Assembly: GCA_035934555.1 (NCBI GenBank)
Contig: DASYXT010000122.1
Span: forward strand, 20,018-84,017
Reading direction: 5' to 3'
Source: DASYXT01 sp035934555
Lineage (GTDB): Bacteria; Verrucomicrobiota; Verrucomicrobiia; Limisphaerales; UBA8199
DNA: 64,000 nucleotides
Each line of letters starts with the position of its first letter. Position 1 is the stretch's first letter. Below, in pieces: positions 1 through 7,388 of the stretch. The position numbers were made by a program, and so were the translations under genes. The notes below the pieces were generated by a model, which saw nothing but the letters and a program-made list of their open reading frames with translations, was not told the DNA's origin and did no database searches.

Positions 1-1
1 G

Positions 2-109
2 CCAAACCATTATTGGGACCTGGAGGCGATGTTCATCGCCGTATGCGGCATTGTGGGGATTATCGGCGGTGGCGAGCTCGACCAGGTGGAGCTGCCGGCT
101 ACGGCGTAA
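2..109 (+). CDS. Phage terminase large subunit, C-terminal end (partial)
   Basis: Only the last 35 codons of this gene lie in the window; the open frame runs in from the left edge and stops at TAA 107-109. The visible tail reads NHYWDLEAM followed by a hydrophobic stretch (FIAVCGIVGII). Lambda gpA-type (GpA) terminases characteristically finish with an NH-x-x-D-x-E segment in the nuclease domain. The next genes on this strand are a gpW-like connector and a lambda gpB-type portal, the lambda order A-W-B, which supports the call. The protein would cut and package phage DNA into the prohead. The assignment rests on a short tail plus context, so it is moderate. Two small genes on the opposite strand lie between this gene and the connector, which is unusual. 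Confidence 0.6.
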   Translation, partial: PNHYWDLEAMFIAVCGIVGIIGGGELDQVELPATA

Positions 110-110
110 G

Positions 111-383
111 TCAAGAATCCGCCACGCGTGGCGGATTTGAATCTGCGGCCGCGCGCATCCGATCAAACCAGGCAGCGCGCTCCGTCCGATTCCGGGCTTT
201 AATCACCGGCATGGGAAGATCGAGCTGCGTTGGCTTCGGCGCCGGCAATGGCAGAATCCGAATAATCCTCCACCGGGCGCCGACGGGCTCAAAGGCCTGC
301 AGGTAATGGCCCGTGGCGCGGGCCTCGGCCGATATGCGGGCGAAATCCTCTTCTGAAACCGGCTCGGGCTTAACGCGTCGCAT
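111..383 (-). CDS. Hypothetical 90-residue protein in the phage head region
   Basis: A 90-residue protein of unknown function on the strand opposite to the morphogenesis operon. It has acidic and aromatic residues spread evenly, no signal peptide and no membrane segment, and I see no family motif. Its start overlaps the last 14 bases of the upstream minus-strand gene (370-642), so the two look translationally coupled. Placing two coupled reverse-strand genes between the terminase and the head-tail connector suggests an added cargo ('moron') unit. It could still be a spurious frame, because GC-rich DNA gives long antisense frames, but no competing plus-strand gene occupies this interval. Confidence 0.4.
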   Translation of the reverse strand: MRRVKPEPVSEEDFARISAEARATGHYLQAFEPVGARWRIIRILPLPAPKPTQLDLPMPVIKARNRTERAAWFDRMRAAADSNPPRVADS

Positions 384-642
384 AGCCCGATTCCAGCCCA
401 GTATTGGTGTCCAGGCAGGTAACGGTGAAGAACTGGGCTCGAGCAGACACCGGGAGGGTGACCTCCAGGTCCGTGACGTTGGTCAGAAGCGGCCATTGCC
501 GCATCGGCAACGTCAGGTTGGTTGTGCCGTAAACGTTGTATGAGTAAGGGCCTGGCGCGTGAGTCCAGATGAGGGTTACCATTGAAAACGCCGCACTGGC
601 GCCAAGGGGGATTAAAAGGAGCAGCAGCAACGCAAGCTTCAT
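370..642 (-). CDS. Small exported protein, fibronectin-like, phage-encoded
   Basis: A 90-residue protein that starts with a clear signal peptide: MKLALLLLLLIPLGASA, a basic residue, a leucine core and an AxA-like cleavage site. The mature part (about 70 residues) contains YSYNVYGTTNL and later FFTVTCLDTNTGLESGYA. These match the beta-strand pattern of one fibronectin type III-like domain of the kind common in secreted Verrucomicrobiota proteins. The signal peptide predicts transport across the inner membrane, which is odd for a gene embedded in a phage head operon. It is divergent from the connector gene at 688, and the perfect palindrome at 657-670 sits between the two starts. The specific role is unknown. 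Confidence 0.6.
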   Translation of the reverse strand: MKLALLLLLLIPLGASAAFSMVTLIWTHAPGPYSYNVYGTTNLTLPMRQWPLLTNVTDLEVTLPVSARAQFFTVTCLDTNTGLESGYATR

Positions 643-656
643 GGGCAGGCGGCTCT

Positions 657-670
657 GTCAACCGGTTGAC
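657..670. promoter_or_regulatory. Perfect 14-bp palindrome between divergent phage genes
   Basis: GTCAACCGGTTGAC is a perfect palindrome lying between the start of the reverse gene (642) and the start of the forward connector gene (688). Each half is the GTTGAC box that recurs before other phage genes. On the forward strand it stands 17 nt before the ATG at 688; on the reverse strand it stands 14 nt before the ATG at 642. It could be an operator for a dimeric regulator or two back-to-back initiation signals. Confidence 0.5.
665..670 (+). promoter_or_regulatory. GTTGAC box, 17 nt before the ATG at 688
   Basis: First of seven (G/T)TTGAC boxes found 16-18 nt before phage start codons. No purine-rich Shine-Dalgarno sequence is present between it and the ATG. 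Confidence 0.5.
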
Positions 671-687
671 TTGCCGCTATTCCTGAA

Positions 688-954
688 ATGCCGCTGGACT
701 ATTATCCGCAAAAGAGCACGGCCGACCTCTTGGTCATTCTGGCTAGTCTGCAGAACCGGCAGACCAAGGGCGCTATCACCGAGGTCAGCGCCGCCGGCGT
801 GCGCACCGTCAAGGAGGTGGGGCTTAGCAATTCCAGGGTCGAGGTCGAGCTCAGGCGCGTGCTTTATTCACTGCATTTGCGGCAGCCGGAGCAGTACGAC
901 GATCCCTACGCCGCCCGGATCCGCAGGGTTAGGGCCCGCTACATCTTTTCATGA
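688..954 (+). CDS. gpW-like head-tail connector protein
   Basis: An 88-residue protein. Residues 12-50 form a region (LVILASLQNRQTKG, then SAAGVRTVKEVGLS) similar in pattern to lambda gpW: a helix, a short beta-hairpin with a repeated Val/Glu pattern, then a second helix (VEVELRRVLYSL). A basic C-terminus follows (RIRRVRARY). Lambda gpW sits on the portal and is needed to attach the tail and hold DNA in the head. The position between terminase and portal is the same as in lambda. The start is set by the GTTGAC box 17 nt upstream, and the stop overlaps the portal start (ATGA at 951-954), so the two genes are coupled. The family call is from pattern and synteny. Confidence 0.6.
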   Translation: MPLDYYPQKSTADLLVILASLQNRQTKGAITEVSAAGVRTVKEVGLSNSRVEVELRRVLYSLHLRQPEQYDDPYAARIRRVRARYIFS

Positions 955-2525
955 GCCGTTTGCCCACGCCCGGCCTGCGCAAAAGCACCCTTGTCGACCA
1001 GCACGGTCGCCCGATGGCCTATTGGCAGTATCCGAGCCCGCGCTGGAATCTGCGCCAGTACAAGCCGCGGTTCTGGCTGGCCGGCGACACCAAGGTCAAC
1101 GTATCCGCATACGACCGCTGGGAAATGGTCAATTACTCGCGCCAGCTCCGGTCACAGATCGACGTGCTGGACACCGCTATCACCCAGAAAAACAGTTGGG
1201 CTTTCGGCGACGCCTGGGAACCGCACTACTGTGGCCAAAACGCCAAATGGGGCCAGGAAGCTGAAGAATTCCTCCGGTACCAGTTCTACCCGATGTGCAA
1301 TGTCCGAGGACCGCTCTACCACTTTAAGCGGAGCCTCTCCATATCAGGCATGGCTTGGGATACCGACGGCGACGATCTGATGATCCTCACCGAGACCGAG
1401 AACCATTTTCCACAACTCGCGTTTTATTCCTGCATGCGCATCGGCTGGGGCGGCCAACTCTCTGGGGTCCATCGGCAGGCTGACTTTGTCCAGGAAGGCC
1501 CGTTCGACGGCGCCAAAATCTTCGACGGCATCATCATGGACCGTAATGGGCGCATGATCGGCGTGCGCGTCGTGGATGAGGATGGCAACGTCAGTGACCT
1601 ATCGAGCTTCAATGCCGACCTGGCTTATGAGCCGGTCTGGTCCGACCAGGGCCGCGGCATTCCCCGCATTGCTGTCTCGCTTTTGCGCTGGATGAATTTG
1701 CAGGATATCGACGAATTCCTGCAGCGCGGGATGAAACGGGCGGCCGCCATCGGGCTCAAGTTCAAAACCGAAGAAGGCGAGGCCGGCGTTGGCAATGAGG
1801 TCATCACCAGCGAAGTCGACCAGGACGTCCCGGCCGGCAATGACACAACCGAAACAGGCGGTAACACACCGAAGGTCTATTATGAAGAAATCGAAGGTGG
1901 CGAGGCCTACTTTTTCAATTCAACTACCGGTGAGGACGTTGAGGAGTTCCGGTTTCAGAATCCCCATCCGAACAGCGAGGCCTTCATTGAGCGGCTTACC
2001 CGAGGCTCCCTGGCCAGTGTGGGTTGGTTTTATGAGCTCCTTGATCTTAACCAGACGGGCCGGGCGCCAAGCCGTCTTCTCTGTGATCTCGCCAATCAGT
2101 CGATCTGGAGCCGCCAGGCTGCCGGCGAACTGAGAGCCCGGCGCGCCGTAGTCTACGCCTTGGCCAAGGCCATGAAGCATGGCTTCATCTCGCGCAACGA
2201 CGATGGGATGGATCCATACCTCTGGGAGTTCGGGCTGCCAAAGCAAGTCTCGGTCGATGCCGGCAACGACGAGCAAGCCGACCGCGAGAACCTAAAGATT
2301 GGTACCACGAGCAAAGCGATACTCGCGCAGAAGCGCGGACTTCATTGGAAACAGATTCTCCGGCAGCGGCACGAAGAGATCATCGCCAACGCCGTCGAAG
2401 CCGCGGATATCGAAAAGGATACTGCAGGCAAGATCACGTTCGAAAAGGCCATGGAGCTGCTCGAGCAGCGCTCGGCCAATCCACAGAGCCGCGGCGGAGC
2501 CCGAGAAAACAATGCCAAAACTTAA
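951..2525 (+). CDS. Phage portal protein (lambda gpB family)
   Basis: A 524-residue protein of the length expected for lambda gpB-type portals, which form the dodecameric ring through which DNA enters and leaves the capsid. The N-terminal third contains the usual 'RAxxLxRNxxxxxxA'-like helix (RWEMVNYSRQLRSQIDVLDTAITQK). The middle has the segment around residues 230-330, with IPRIAVSLLRWMNLQDIDEFLQ, typical of the portal stem and crown. The C-terminal region is charged and low in complexity. It is coupled by ATGA to the gpW-like gene and followed after 3 nt by the capsid protease, the lambda B-C order. Confidence 0.85.
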   Translation: MSRLPTPGLRKSTLVDQHGRPMAYWQYPSPRWNLRQYKPRFWLAGDTKVNVSAYDRWEMVNYSRQLRSQIDVLDTAITQKNSWAFGDAWEPHYCGQNAKWGQEAEEFLRYQFYPMCNVRGPLYHFKRSLSISGMAWDTDGDDLMILTETENHFPQLAFYSCMRIGWGGQLSGVHRQADFVQEGPFDGAKIFDGIIMDRNGRMIGVRVVDEDGNVSDLSSFNADLAYEPVWSDQGRGIPRIAVSLLRWMNLQDIDEFLQRGMKRAAAIGLKFKTEEGEAGVGNEVITSEVDQDVPAGNDTTETGGNTPKVYYEEIEGGEAYFFNSTTGEDVEEFRFQNPHPNSEAFIERLTRGSLASVGWFYELLDLNQTGRAPSRLLCDLANQSIWSRQAAGELRARRAVVYALAKAMKHGFISRNDDGMDPYLWEFGLPKQVSVDAGNDEQADRENLKIGTTSKAILAQKRGLHWKQILRQRHEEIIANAVEAADIEKDTAGKITFEKAMELLEQRSANPQSRGGARENNAKT

Positions 2526-2528
2526 ATT

Positions 2529-3338
2529 ATGAAATTCCCAAAGCTGCTCTCTGAGGAGCTGCTCCTGATTACCCCTCCCGGCTACGCGCGACTGGCCCTC
2601 AACTTCAATCAAGCCGGCAATTTGATGATTGTGGACCAGGCTAAACGGGAGGCGATAACACCGTATGGGACCGAATTGGATATTGGCCAGATGGAAATCA
2701 TCGACGGCGTCGCCGTGGTGCCGATTACTGGCCTGATCGGCAAAGGGCTCGATGCGTATGACAAATTTTGGGGAGCCACCGACGTGGACGACGTGGACGA
2801 TGACCTCGATGAGGCTGAGGACGATGACCAGGTCCGCGCCATCCTCCTGGATATCGACAGTCCGGGGGGTATGGTGACCGGAACCCCTGAACTCGCCGAC
2901 CGTATTCAAGCGGTCAACAAACCCATTTTCGCGTTTACTGCCGGGCAGGCCTGCAGCGCCGCTTACTGGTTGGCGGCGGCATGTGATGGCATCTTCGCTA
3001 CTCGTTCGGCCGACATCGGCTGCATCGGCGTTTATTCAACGTTTCTGGACCTGTCCGAAATGGCAAAGAAGTTGGGAATTAAGGTCCAAGTGTTCTCGAG
3101 CGGCGCATATAAGGGAATGGGAATGCCCGGTACGTCGCTCAGCTCAGCCCAGCAGCAAATGATCCAGGAGCGCATCATGGAGATCGCCCAGATGTTCTAT
3201 GACCATGTGCAAGCGGCCAGGCCTGATGTGATCGATGACGATATGCAGGGTCAATGGTTCAAGGGCGCCGCCGCGGCCGCGCGCGGGCTCATCGACCAGG
3301 TTGTCAGCGATCGGGACCAGGTCCTGGCAATGCTATGA
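2529..3338 (+). CDS. Phage capsid protease, S49 (SppA/gpC) family
   Basis: A 269-residue S49-type serine protease, the head-maturation protease that trims scaffold and coat protein. The core reads VRAILLDIDSPGG (residues about 100-112). The catalytic Ser is S143 in ACSAAYW, and the catalytic Lys is K195 in GAYKGMG, giving the Ser-Lys dyad of SppA-like enzymes. Lambda gpC has a C-terminal scaffold extension in the same polypeptide. Here the scaffold-like coiled coil is a separate gene immediately downstream (3363-3803). There is no signal peptide, as expected for a capsid protease and unlike cellular SppA. Confidence 0.85.
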   Translation: MKFPKLLSEELLLITPPGYARLALNFNQAGNLMIVDQAKREAITPYGTELDIGQMEIIDGVAVVPITGLIGKGLDAYDKFWGATDVDDVDDDLDEAEDDDQVRAILLDIDSPGGMVTGTPELADRIQAVNKPIFAFTAGQACSAAYWLAAACDGIFATRSADIGCIGVYSTFLDLSEMAKKLGIKVQVFSSGAYKGMGMPGTSLSSAQQQMIQERIMEIAQMFYDHVQAARPDVIDDDMQGQWFKGAAAAARGLIDQVVSDRDQVLAML

Positions 3339-3339
3339 C

Positions 3340-3345
3340 GTTGAC
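3340..3345 (+). promoter_or_regulatory. GTTGAC box, 17 nt before the ATG at 3363
   Basis: It lies just after the protease stop codon (3336-3338), and the intervening sequence ends ...TGCTGAA before ATG, without a Shine-Dalgarno motif. Same spacing as the boxes at 665, 5809, 7366 and 12641. Confidence 0.5.
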
Positions 3346-3362
3346 AAGCCCGGACTGCTGAA

Positions 3363-3803
3363 ATGCAGCTTCCGGACTTTATCCGACGCATGGTTAGCTT
3401 CGCCGACAAGGCGGAAGCGAATCTCACCGCTGAAACCGAACTCAAGACTGCCAAAGCGCGAGTGACCGAGCTCGAGGGCCAGGCGGCGAAGGATAAAACC
3501 ACCATCACGACCCATGAAGCCACAATCCAGGATCTGCATGGGAAGGTAACCGCTAAAGACGACGAGATTGCCAAGCTGACGACCGACCTCGCAGCCGAGA
3601 AAAATCGCACCAACAATACGCTCGCCGCCCAAGGGGTTTCCGCCGAGCAGCTCCCCGCCGCCGAAACGGGCAATAGTCCTGGCGCGGGCAAAGAAAGCGC
3701 TTGGGGCATCTACGAACGCCTTGCCGCCAAAGACCCAGTGGCCGCCGGCCAGTTCTACTTCGAAAACGCCGACGCGGTTTTGAAATCGCGACCTCGCTCC
3801 TGA
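3363..3803 (+). CDS. Scaffold-like coiled-coil protein
   Basis: A 146-residue protein dominated by a long alpha-helical coiled coil (about residues 15-85) rich in Ala, Lys, Glu and Asp with heptad spacing. The C-terminal part is Gly/Pro-containing (ETGNSPGAGKES) and ends in a short helix with WGIYERLAAKDP. Position between capsid protease and major capsid protein is that of the lambda Nu3 / scaffold gene. It probably templates procapsid assembly and is degraded by the S49 protease. There is no sequence identity I can name; the call depends on composition and position. Confidence 0.6.
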   Translation: MQLPDFIRRMVSFADKAEANLTAETELKTAKARVTELEGQAAKDKTTITTHEATIQDLHGKVTAKDDEIAKLTTDLAAEKNRTNNTLAAQGVSAEQLPAAETGNSPGAGKESAWGIYERLAAKDPVAAGQFYFENADAVLKSRPRS

Positions 3804-3829
3804 TTTACGCGGATCCGAAATTCCAATCC

Positions 3830-4930
3830 ATGAACAAGACTCATAAGCTTCTGATCCTCGCCAGCTTGCTCCTGACAATTGTCTTTGCCGCTCTCGGCCA
3901 GCCCCTGCTCGGGTTTATCAGCTTCCTGGTTGCCAATACCATTCTGGCCTGCCCGGCGCCGCGTTGTTGCGCCAATGCGCTCGGCACGCTGGCCCCCGCA
4001 CAGGTCATCGTGATGGAAGCGCTTTCCTTGGTGTTCGCCAAGCGGCCCATCCTGAAGAACATCTCAACCGGGTTCACCGATAAGGACGGCTCGCCCTACG
4101 CTCTCTTCAACCAGGAAGTTTTCACGCGCACGCTGGGGATTCCACCGGTGCAGGCTTTCGGAGCGGCGGTCAATGCCCGTGCTGATACCGACGTCGGGGT
4201 CACGCTGAACCAATACAGCCAGGTCTACTATCAGTTCACCCCGCAGCAATATTCGGCCACTAACCGCGATCTGATTCGCGAATCAGCCCAACCGCTTGCG
4301 ACCGCCATCGCCAATTACATGGTCGACCAGGTCGCCACCTTATGGACCCCCGCAAACTATCCGGCGCGCACCGGTGCGGACGCCATCGCCAATAATGCGA
4401 CCCTCACCAAAAGCATCGTTGGCGCTGGCTGGGACTATACGCACCTGCAGAGCGTGCGTGGGATCTTGAACAAGGCCGGCGTTCCTCTGGCGCTGCCGCG
4501 GTTCTACGTCGGCAATTCTGACGTTTATGCCTCCCTTTTGAATGACCAGCGCATCGTAGCGGCGCTCTACAACCAGGCTAATGGCGAGGCGATTCGCACC
4601 GGCAACTTGCCCGAGGTCGGGGGTTTCCGCATCGACGAATATCCGAACCTAACGGCGGTCGCTGGCAATAACCTGGTCGGCGTCGCCGGCACTCCTGATT
4701 CGACGGTTTACGCCGCGCGCGTGGCGAAAGATCCCCGCGAGATGCCCGGGTTCGAAGCAGTCCCCGTCCCTGGCCTCATGAGCGTCATTACGGAGCCCAA
4801 AACGGGCCTTTCCGTGAATATGGACCTGTGGGTCGATATGCTAACCCGCAATGCGAACATCCGGCTTTCCTGGATGTGGGGCGTTGCGACCGGCAACGTG
4901 AATAACCTGCAGTTGGTCACCTCGCAATAG
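3830..4930 (+). CDS. Major capsid protein with hydrophobic N-terminal extension
   Basis: A 366-residue protein. From about residue 58 it reads as a coat protein: VMEALSLVFAKRPILKNISTGF, a central P22/HK97-like domain with VTLNQYSQVYYQFTPQQ, and a C-terminus with LSWMWGVATGN. Position after protease and scaffold fits. The first 57 residues are unexpected: MNKTHKLLILASLLLTIVFAAL looks like a signal or membrane segment, followed by a second hydrophobic stretch (LLGFISFLVANTILA) and a CPAPRCC cluster. The ATG at 3830 is the first in-frame Met after the upstream gene. An internal ATG at 4013 would give a 305-residue protein beginning at MEALSLVF, so either start is possible. No Shine-Dalgarno sequence precedes either start. 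Confidence 0.7.
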   Translation: MNKTHKLLILASLLLTIVFAALGQPLLGFISFLVANTILACPAPRCCANALGTLAPAQVIVMEALSLVFAKRPILKNISTGFTDKDGSPYALFNQEVFTRTLGIPPVQAFGAAVNARADTDVGVTLNQYSQVYYQFTPQQYSATNRDLIRESAQPLATAIANYMVDQVATLWTPANYPARTGADAIANNATLTKSIVGAGWDYTHLQSVRGILNKAGVPLALPRFYVGNSDVYASLLNDQRIVAALYNQANGEAIRTGNLPEVGGFRIDEYPNLTAVAGNNLVGVAGTPDSTVYAARVAKDPREMPGFEAVPVPGLMSVITEPKTGLSVNMDLWVDMLTRNANIRLSWMWGVATGNVNNLQLVTSQ

Positions 4931-5289
4931 TGCTGCCGAGCCGTCATATCGTAGTCGCCGACATGCCTGATGGCACCACGGCGACCGTTTACCAGGGCCC
5001 GAGCGCCGTCGAGGCCGATAAGGCCAAGGAGAAGTGCGTCGAAGAGAGCAAAGCCACTGACGTAGTGGTTTATCACAATCCCATTCCGAGCCAGACCCGC
5101 CGTCCGCTGGAGGAAAAGCGGTTGGCCGAGGAACGCGCCACAGAAGCCGCACGCGCCCTGGCCTCGGATGCCAATCGCCTTAAAGCCGAAGCCCAGCAGA
5201 AGCGGGAAATGGCAAAGAAACTGACCGCCGAAGCCAAGCGGCTCGAGACCGAAGCGGCCAAACATTTGGACACCGATTCCGAAAAATGA
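4930..5289 (+). CDS. Hypothetical phage protein, helical C-terminus
   Basis: A 119-residue protein starting with GTG whose first base is the last base of the capsid-gene stop, so translation is coupled. The N-terminal 45 residues look like a small beta domain (HIVVADMPDGTTATVYQGPS). Residues 60-119 form a charged coiled coil of Glu, Lys, Arg and Ala. A gene of this size directly after the coat protein could be a head decoration or head-completion protein, but no family is recognised. Confidence 0.6.
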   Translation: MLPSRHIVVADMPDGTTATVYQGPSAVEADKAKEKCVEESKATDVVVYHNPIPSQTRRPLEEKRLAEERATEAARALASDANRLKAEAQQKREMAKKLTAEAKRLETEAAKHLDTDSEK

Positions 5290-5738
5290 TGAAGACCTTT
5301 AAATCTCTCTTAGTGGCCGGCGCGCTCTGCGCGGCGGCCTTCAGCTCGCACGCCCAATTCTTCGGAGGCACTTACGGCAGCCAGACGCTTAGCGCCGTGC
5401 CCTCGATCCTGACTCTGAGCATCGCCACCAACGTCAATACGATGATCGGGCCGATAGGCAATGGGCACAGCATCTTCTTCCAAATGAGCGCGGCCGGCTC
5501 GAACTCGACGACTGCCGCTCTTACCGCCGTCTTCTACAAGAGCCCGGATGGCGTAAACATCGATACGACGGCCGCTGCCACCTTGCCCCTGACCTTGGCG
5601 GGCACAGCGACCGTTATCGGCTCAACGAATCTGGACATCGGTGCCTGCGGTTATATCCAGCTTGGGTATATCACCAATGCTGCCGGCGTCGGGGTAACGA
5701 ACCTGACCTTTCGTTACGCCCTCAAACCCGGCTACTGA
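5286..5738 (+). CDS. Exported hypothetical phage protein
   Basis: A 150-residue protein starting MMKTFKSLLVAGALCAAAFSSHAQ, a clear Sec signal peptide with AHA-Q cleavage. The mature part is Ser/Thr/Ala/Gly rich beta-structure (SILTLSIATNVNT, SMSAAGSNSTTAALTAVFYKSPDG), resembling a jelly-roll or immunoglobulin-like surface protein. It overlaps the previous gene by ATGA (5286-5289) and is the last gene before a strong terminator, so it belongs to the head operon. A secreted protein coupled to the capsid genes is unusual; it may be a virion decoration carried through the periplasm or a host-surface factor. Function unknown. Confidence 0.65.
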   Translation: MMKTFKSLLVAGALCAAAFSSHAQFFGGTYGSQTLSAVPSILTLSIATNVNTMIGPIGNGHSIFFQMSAAGSNSTTAALTAVFYKSPDGVNIDTTAAATLPLTLAGTATVIGSTNLDIGACGYIQLGYITNAAGVGVTNLTFRYALKPGY

Positions 5739-5743
5739 AGATT

Positions 5744-5812
5744 TGGGGTTCCGCGTGACCCCCAATAGGGGCCCGGCTTCGATTCGTTCGGGCCGGGCCC
5801 TTATTACTTTTG
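5744..5812 (+). terminator. Tandem hairpin terminator at the end of the head operon
   Basis: Two inverted repeats follow the stop codon at 5738. The first is GGGGT/ACCCC (5745-5749 with 5758-5762). The second, stronger one is GGGCCCGGC (5769-5777) pairing with GCCGGGCCC (5792-5800), followed by TTATTACTTTT. This fits an intrinsic terminator between the head and tail modules. Confidence 0.75.
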
Positions 5813-5814
5813 AC
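5809..5814 (+). promoter_or_regulatory. TTTGAC box, 17 nt before the ATG at 5832
   Basis: Variant of the GTTGAC box at the same 17-nt spacing, placed directly after the terminator hairpin and before the first tail-module gene. No Shine-Dalgarno sequence is seen. Confidence 0.4.
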
Positions 5815-5831
5815 CGTTACGATTATCACTT

Positions 5832-6176
5832 ATGACTCCGGACGTGATAGGCGAGCTCCTGGATGGCATCCTGGACCGGGAAGCCGACCTGGGCGCAACG
5901 CTCGCCTACGCCGGCGCAACGTATCCATGCTGCGGCGGCGACCAGTTAGCCGGCAAGCTGCTGCAAGCCGGCGGGTTCCGGATCACCGGCGAGGTTACGA
6001 TCGTCCTAAGAGTAGCGGTATTCCCCCCCGGGACGTCATCGCCAAGCCAGAAACAGTCGATTGCCTACACCAGCACGCCAGGTGCAGCGGCACAAACGCT
6101 CCGTATAAATACGGTCAATACCCTGTGGAATACGTTGCTGGTGCTGGATTGCCACGACCCCAACCAGGCCGCATGA
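5832..6176 (+). CDS. Hypothetical phage head-tail joining or tail protein
   Basis: A 114-residue protein, first gene of the tail module. The N-terminus is helical and acidic (PDVIGELLDGILDREADLGATL). The C-terminal half is beta-rich and ends LVLDCHDPNQAA. It ends by ATGA overlap with the gp10-like gene. By position it could be a head-tail connector of the lambda gpFII / HK97 gp7 kind, but no motif confirms this. The same DNA is open in a second frame (from 5810), which I treat as a shadow up to 6173, because the coupled start at 6173 is better supported. Confidence 0.55.
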   Translation: MTPDVIGELLDGILDREADLGATLAYAGATYPCCGGDQLAGKLLQAGGFRITGEVTIVLRVAVFPPGTSSPSQKQSIAYTSTPGAAAQTLRINTVNTLWNTLLVLDCHDPNQAA

Positions 6177-6910
6177 ACTCGGCTTCATTCAGGATTAATT
6201 TTGGCGAGTTTGACCGGGCGCTCTCACAGTACATGAGCGTCACGACGCATACCCTGCCGGAGGTGCTCAACAAGAAGGCTTTGTTTATCTGCCGCCGCGC
6301 GCTGCGCGAAACGCCCAAGGCTGACTCGATGGCCATTAAGCAGCAATTGGGAGTGGTGGCGCTCAAGATCACGGGACAAAACGTGAGCTTCAGCAAATCA
6401 GGCGTACGCCGGGGCAAGTTCCTCACCGAAAAAGTTTACGCCCCGTCTTCTCAGCGGGCCAGCATCAGCCTGGCCGAGGCAATCATTCGAGCGCGGGCTT
6501 ATCGGGCAGGAAAAAGCCAGCCGACCAAGTCGGAAATGCCCGAGCTTATAGAATCGCTGGTCGCCTCGAGGATGCGTTCAACGGCCTTCCTCAAGAGCGG
6601 CTGGATCCCGGCGATTCGCACATTGAGCGGGGCCCTTGGAAACCATGGTTCCGCTTCCGCTGGCGGGGCTAAGATGTCAGGCCAGCCCAAGGGGCGCGCG
6701 ATCCCGGCGCGGGCAGGCCTCAAATGCACGGCCCTTATTGAGAACTCGGTACGTGCGGAAGGCAAACGGGCCAACGATAGCCTGGTCCGGTTCGGCGGCC
6801 GGGCCCTCCAGGAAGCGGTAAATGCCGAGGAACAAAGCATGCAAGCCGAGGTCTTTCGGCGCCAGGCCGAGGCCGCCAAAGCAGTCGGCATCAAAGTGAT
6901 TACCGGATGA
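6173..6910 (+). CDS. Minor tail protein, HK97 gp10 / lambda gpZ-like
   Basis: A 245-residue basic protein. The N-terminal half reads SFRINFGEFDRALSQYMSV ... LPEVLNKKALFICRRALRETPKAD, the pattern of gp10/gpZ proteins (helix with 'Nxxaxxixxxa...tP.dTG' and basic residues) that act in tail completion and head-tail joining. The C-terminal half is helical (FGGRALQEAVNAEEQSMQAEVFRRQAEAAK in pieces). The start is chosen at 6173 because ATGA overlaps the previous stop. It is coupled in turn to the next gene at 6907. The length is somewhat greater than HK97 gp10 and nearer gpZ. Confidence 0.55.
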   Translation: MNSASFRINFGEFDRALSQYMSVTTHTLPEVLNKKALFICRRALRETPKADSMAIKQQLGVVALKITGQNVSFSKSGVRRGKFLTEKVYAPSSQRASISLAEAIIRARAYRAGKSQPTKSEMPELIESLVASRMRSTAFLKSGWIPAIRTLSGALGNHGSASAGGAKMSGQPKGRAIPARAGLKCTALIENSVRAEGKRANDSLVRFGGRALQEAVNAEEQSMQAEVFRRQAEAAKAVGIKVITG

Positions 6911-7362
6911 GCGTTCAATTGATCGATGCAGTCGAGCTGGCCTTCGTGAGCCTGATACAGGCAGCGGTCGGCACGCAGGCCAATGGTTATCCGGGAAAAT
7001 CTTCCGGTACCAAGGCGCTGCCCTGTTTCATTGCTGCCGCCGATGGCAGCTCTCTCGAAGAGGATCCGCCCAGGAGCGGCAATTACTGGGTCGATGTGGA
7101 AGTCAGCGTCAAAGCCATCGCGGCGACCGAACCCGGCGCCGGCGACCCGGTTCTGGCCGATTATGCCCTGGCGCAGACGGTCTTCAATACGCTGCAGGTG
7201 TCGAATCTGGACGTATTGCTCAATAGCCAGGGCCAATTGCTGACGGTCATGCCGAACGGCTTTTTCTTTGGAACGCCGCGCCAGCTCCAGGACGAAGAGG
7301 GGGCCTGGGTCGACATCCTCGCGATCAAACTCTACTGCTGCAATTCAATCCTGGCCGCCTGA
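6907..7362 (+). CDS. Tail terminator-like protein (gpU-type position)
   Basis: A 151-residue alpha/beta protein with a helix near the N-terminus (IDAVELAFVSLIQ), a central beta-rich part (NYWVDVEVSVKAIA) and a C-terminal strand (WVDILAIKLYCCNS). This helix-strand pattern and its place between a gp10/gpZ-like gene and a tube-like gene fit tail terminator proteins that cap the tail tube. It overlaps the preceding gene by ATGA. No diagnostic residue is recognised; the call is by size and synteny. Confidence 0.45.
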   Translation: MSVQLIDAVELAFVSLIQAAVGTQANGYPGKSSGTKALPCFIAAADGSSLEEDPPRSGNYWVDVEVSVKAIAATEPGAGDPVLADYALAQTVFNTLQVSNLDVLLNSQGQLLTVMPNGFFFGTPRQLQDEEGAWVDILAIKLYCCNSILAA

Positions 7363-7365
7363 CCT

Positions 7366-7371
7366 GTTGAC
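7366..7371 (+). promoter_or_regulatory. GTTGAC box, 17 nt before the ATG at 7389
   Basis: It lies four bases after the upstream stop codon, with 17 nt to the ATG and no Shine-Dalgarno motif (...CTCGAT-ATG). Confidence 0.5.
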
Positions 7372-7388
7372 GGAACGCCATTCTCGAT

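Noticed and set aside
5810..6172. In-frame upstream extension of the gp10-like gene
   Set aside because: It overlaps the 114-residue gene and looks non-coding (Arg/Pro-rich); the ATGA-coupled start at 6173 is better.
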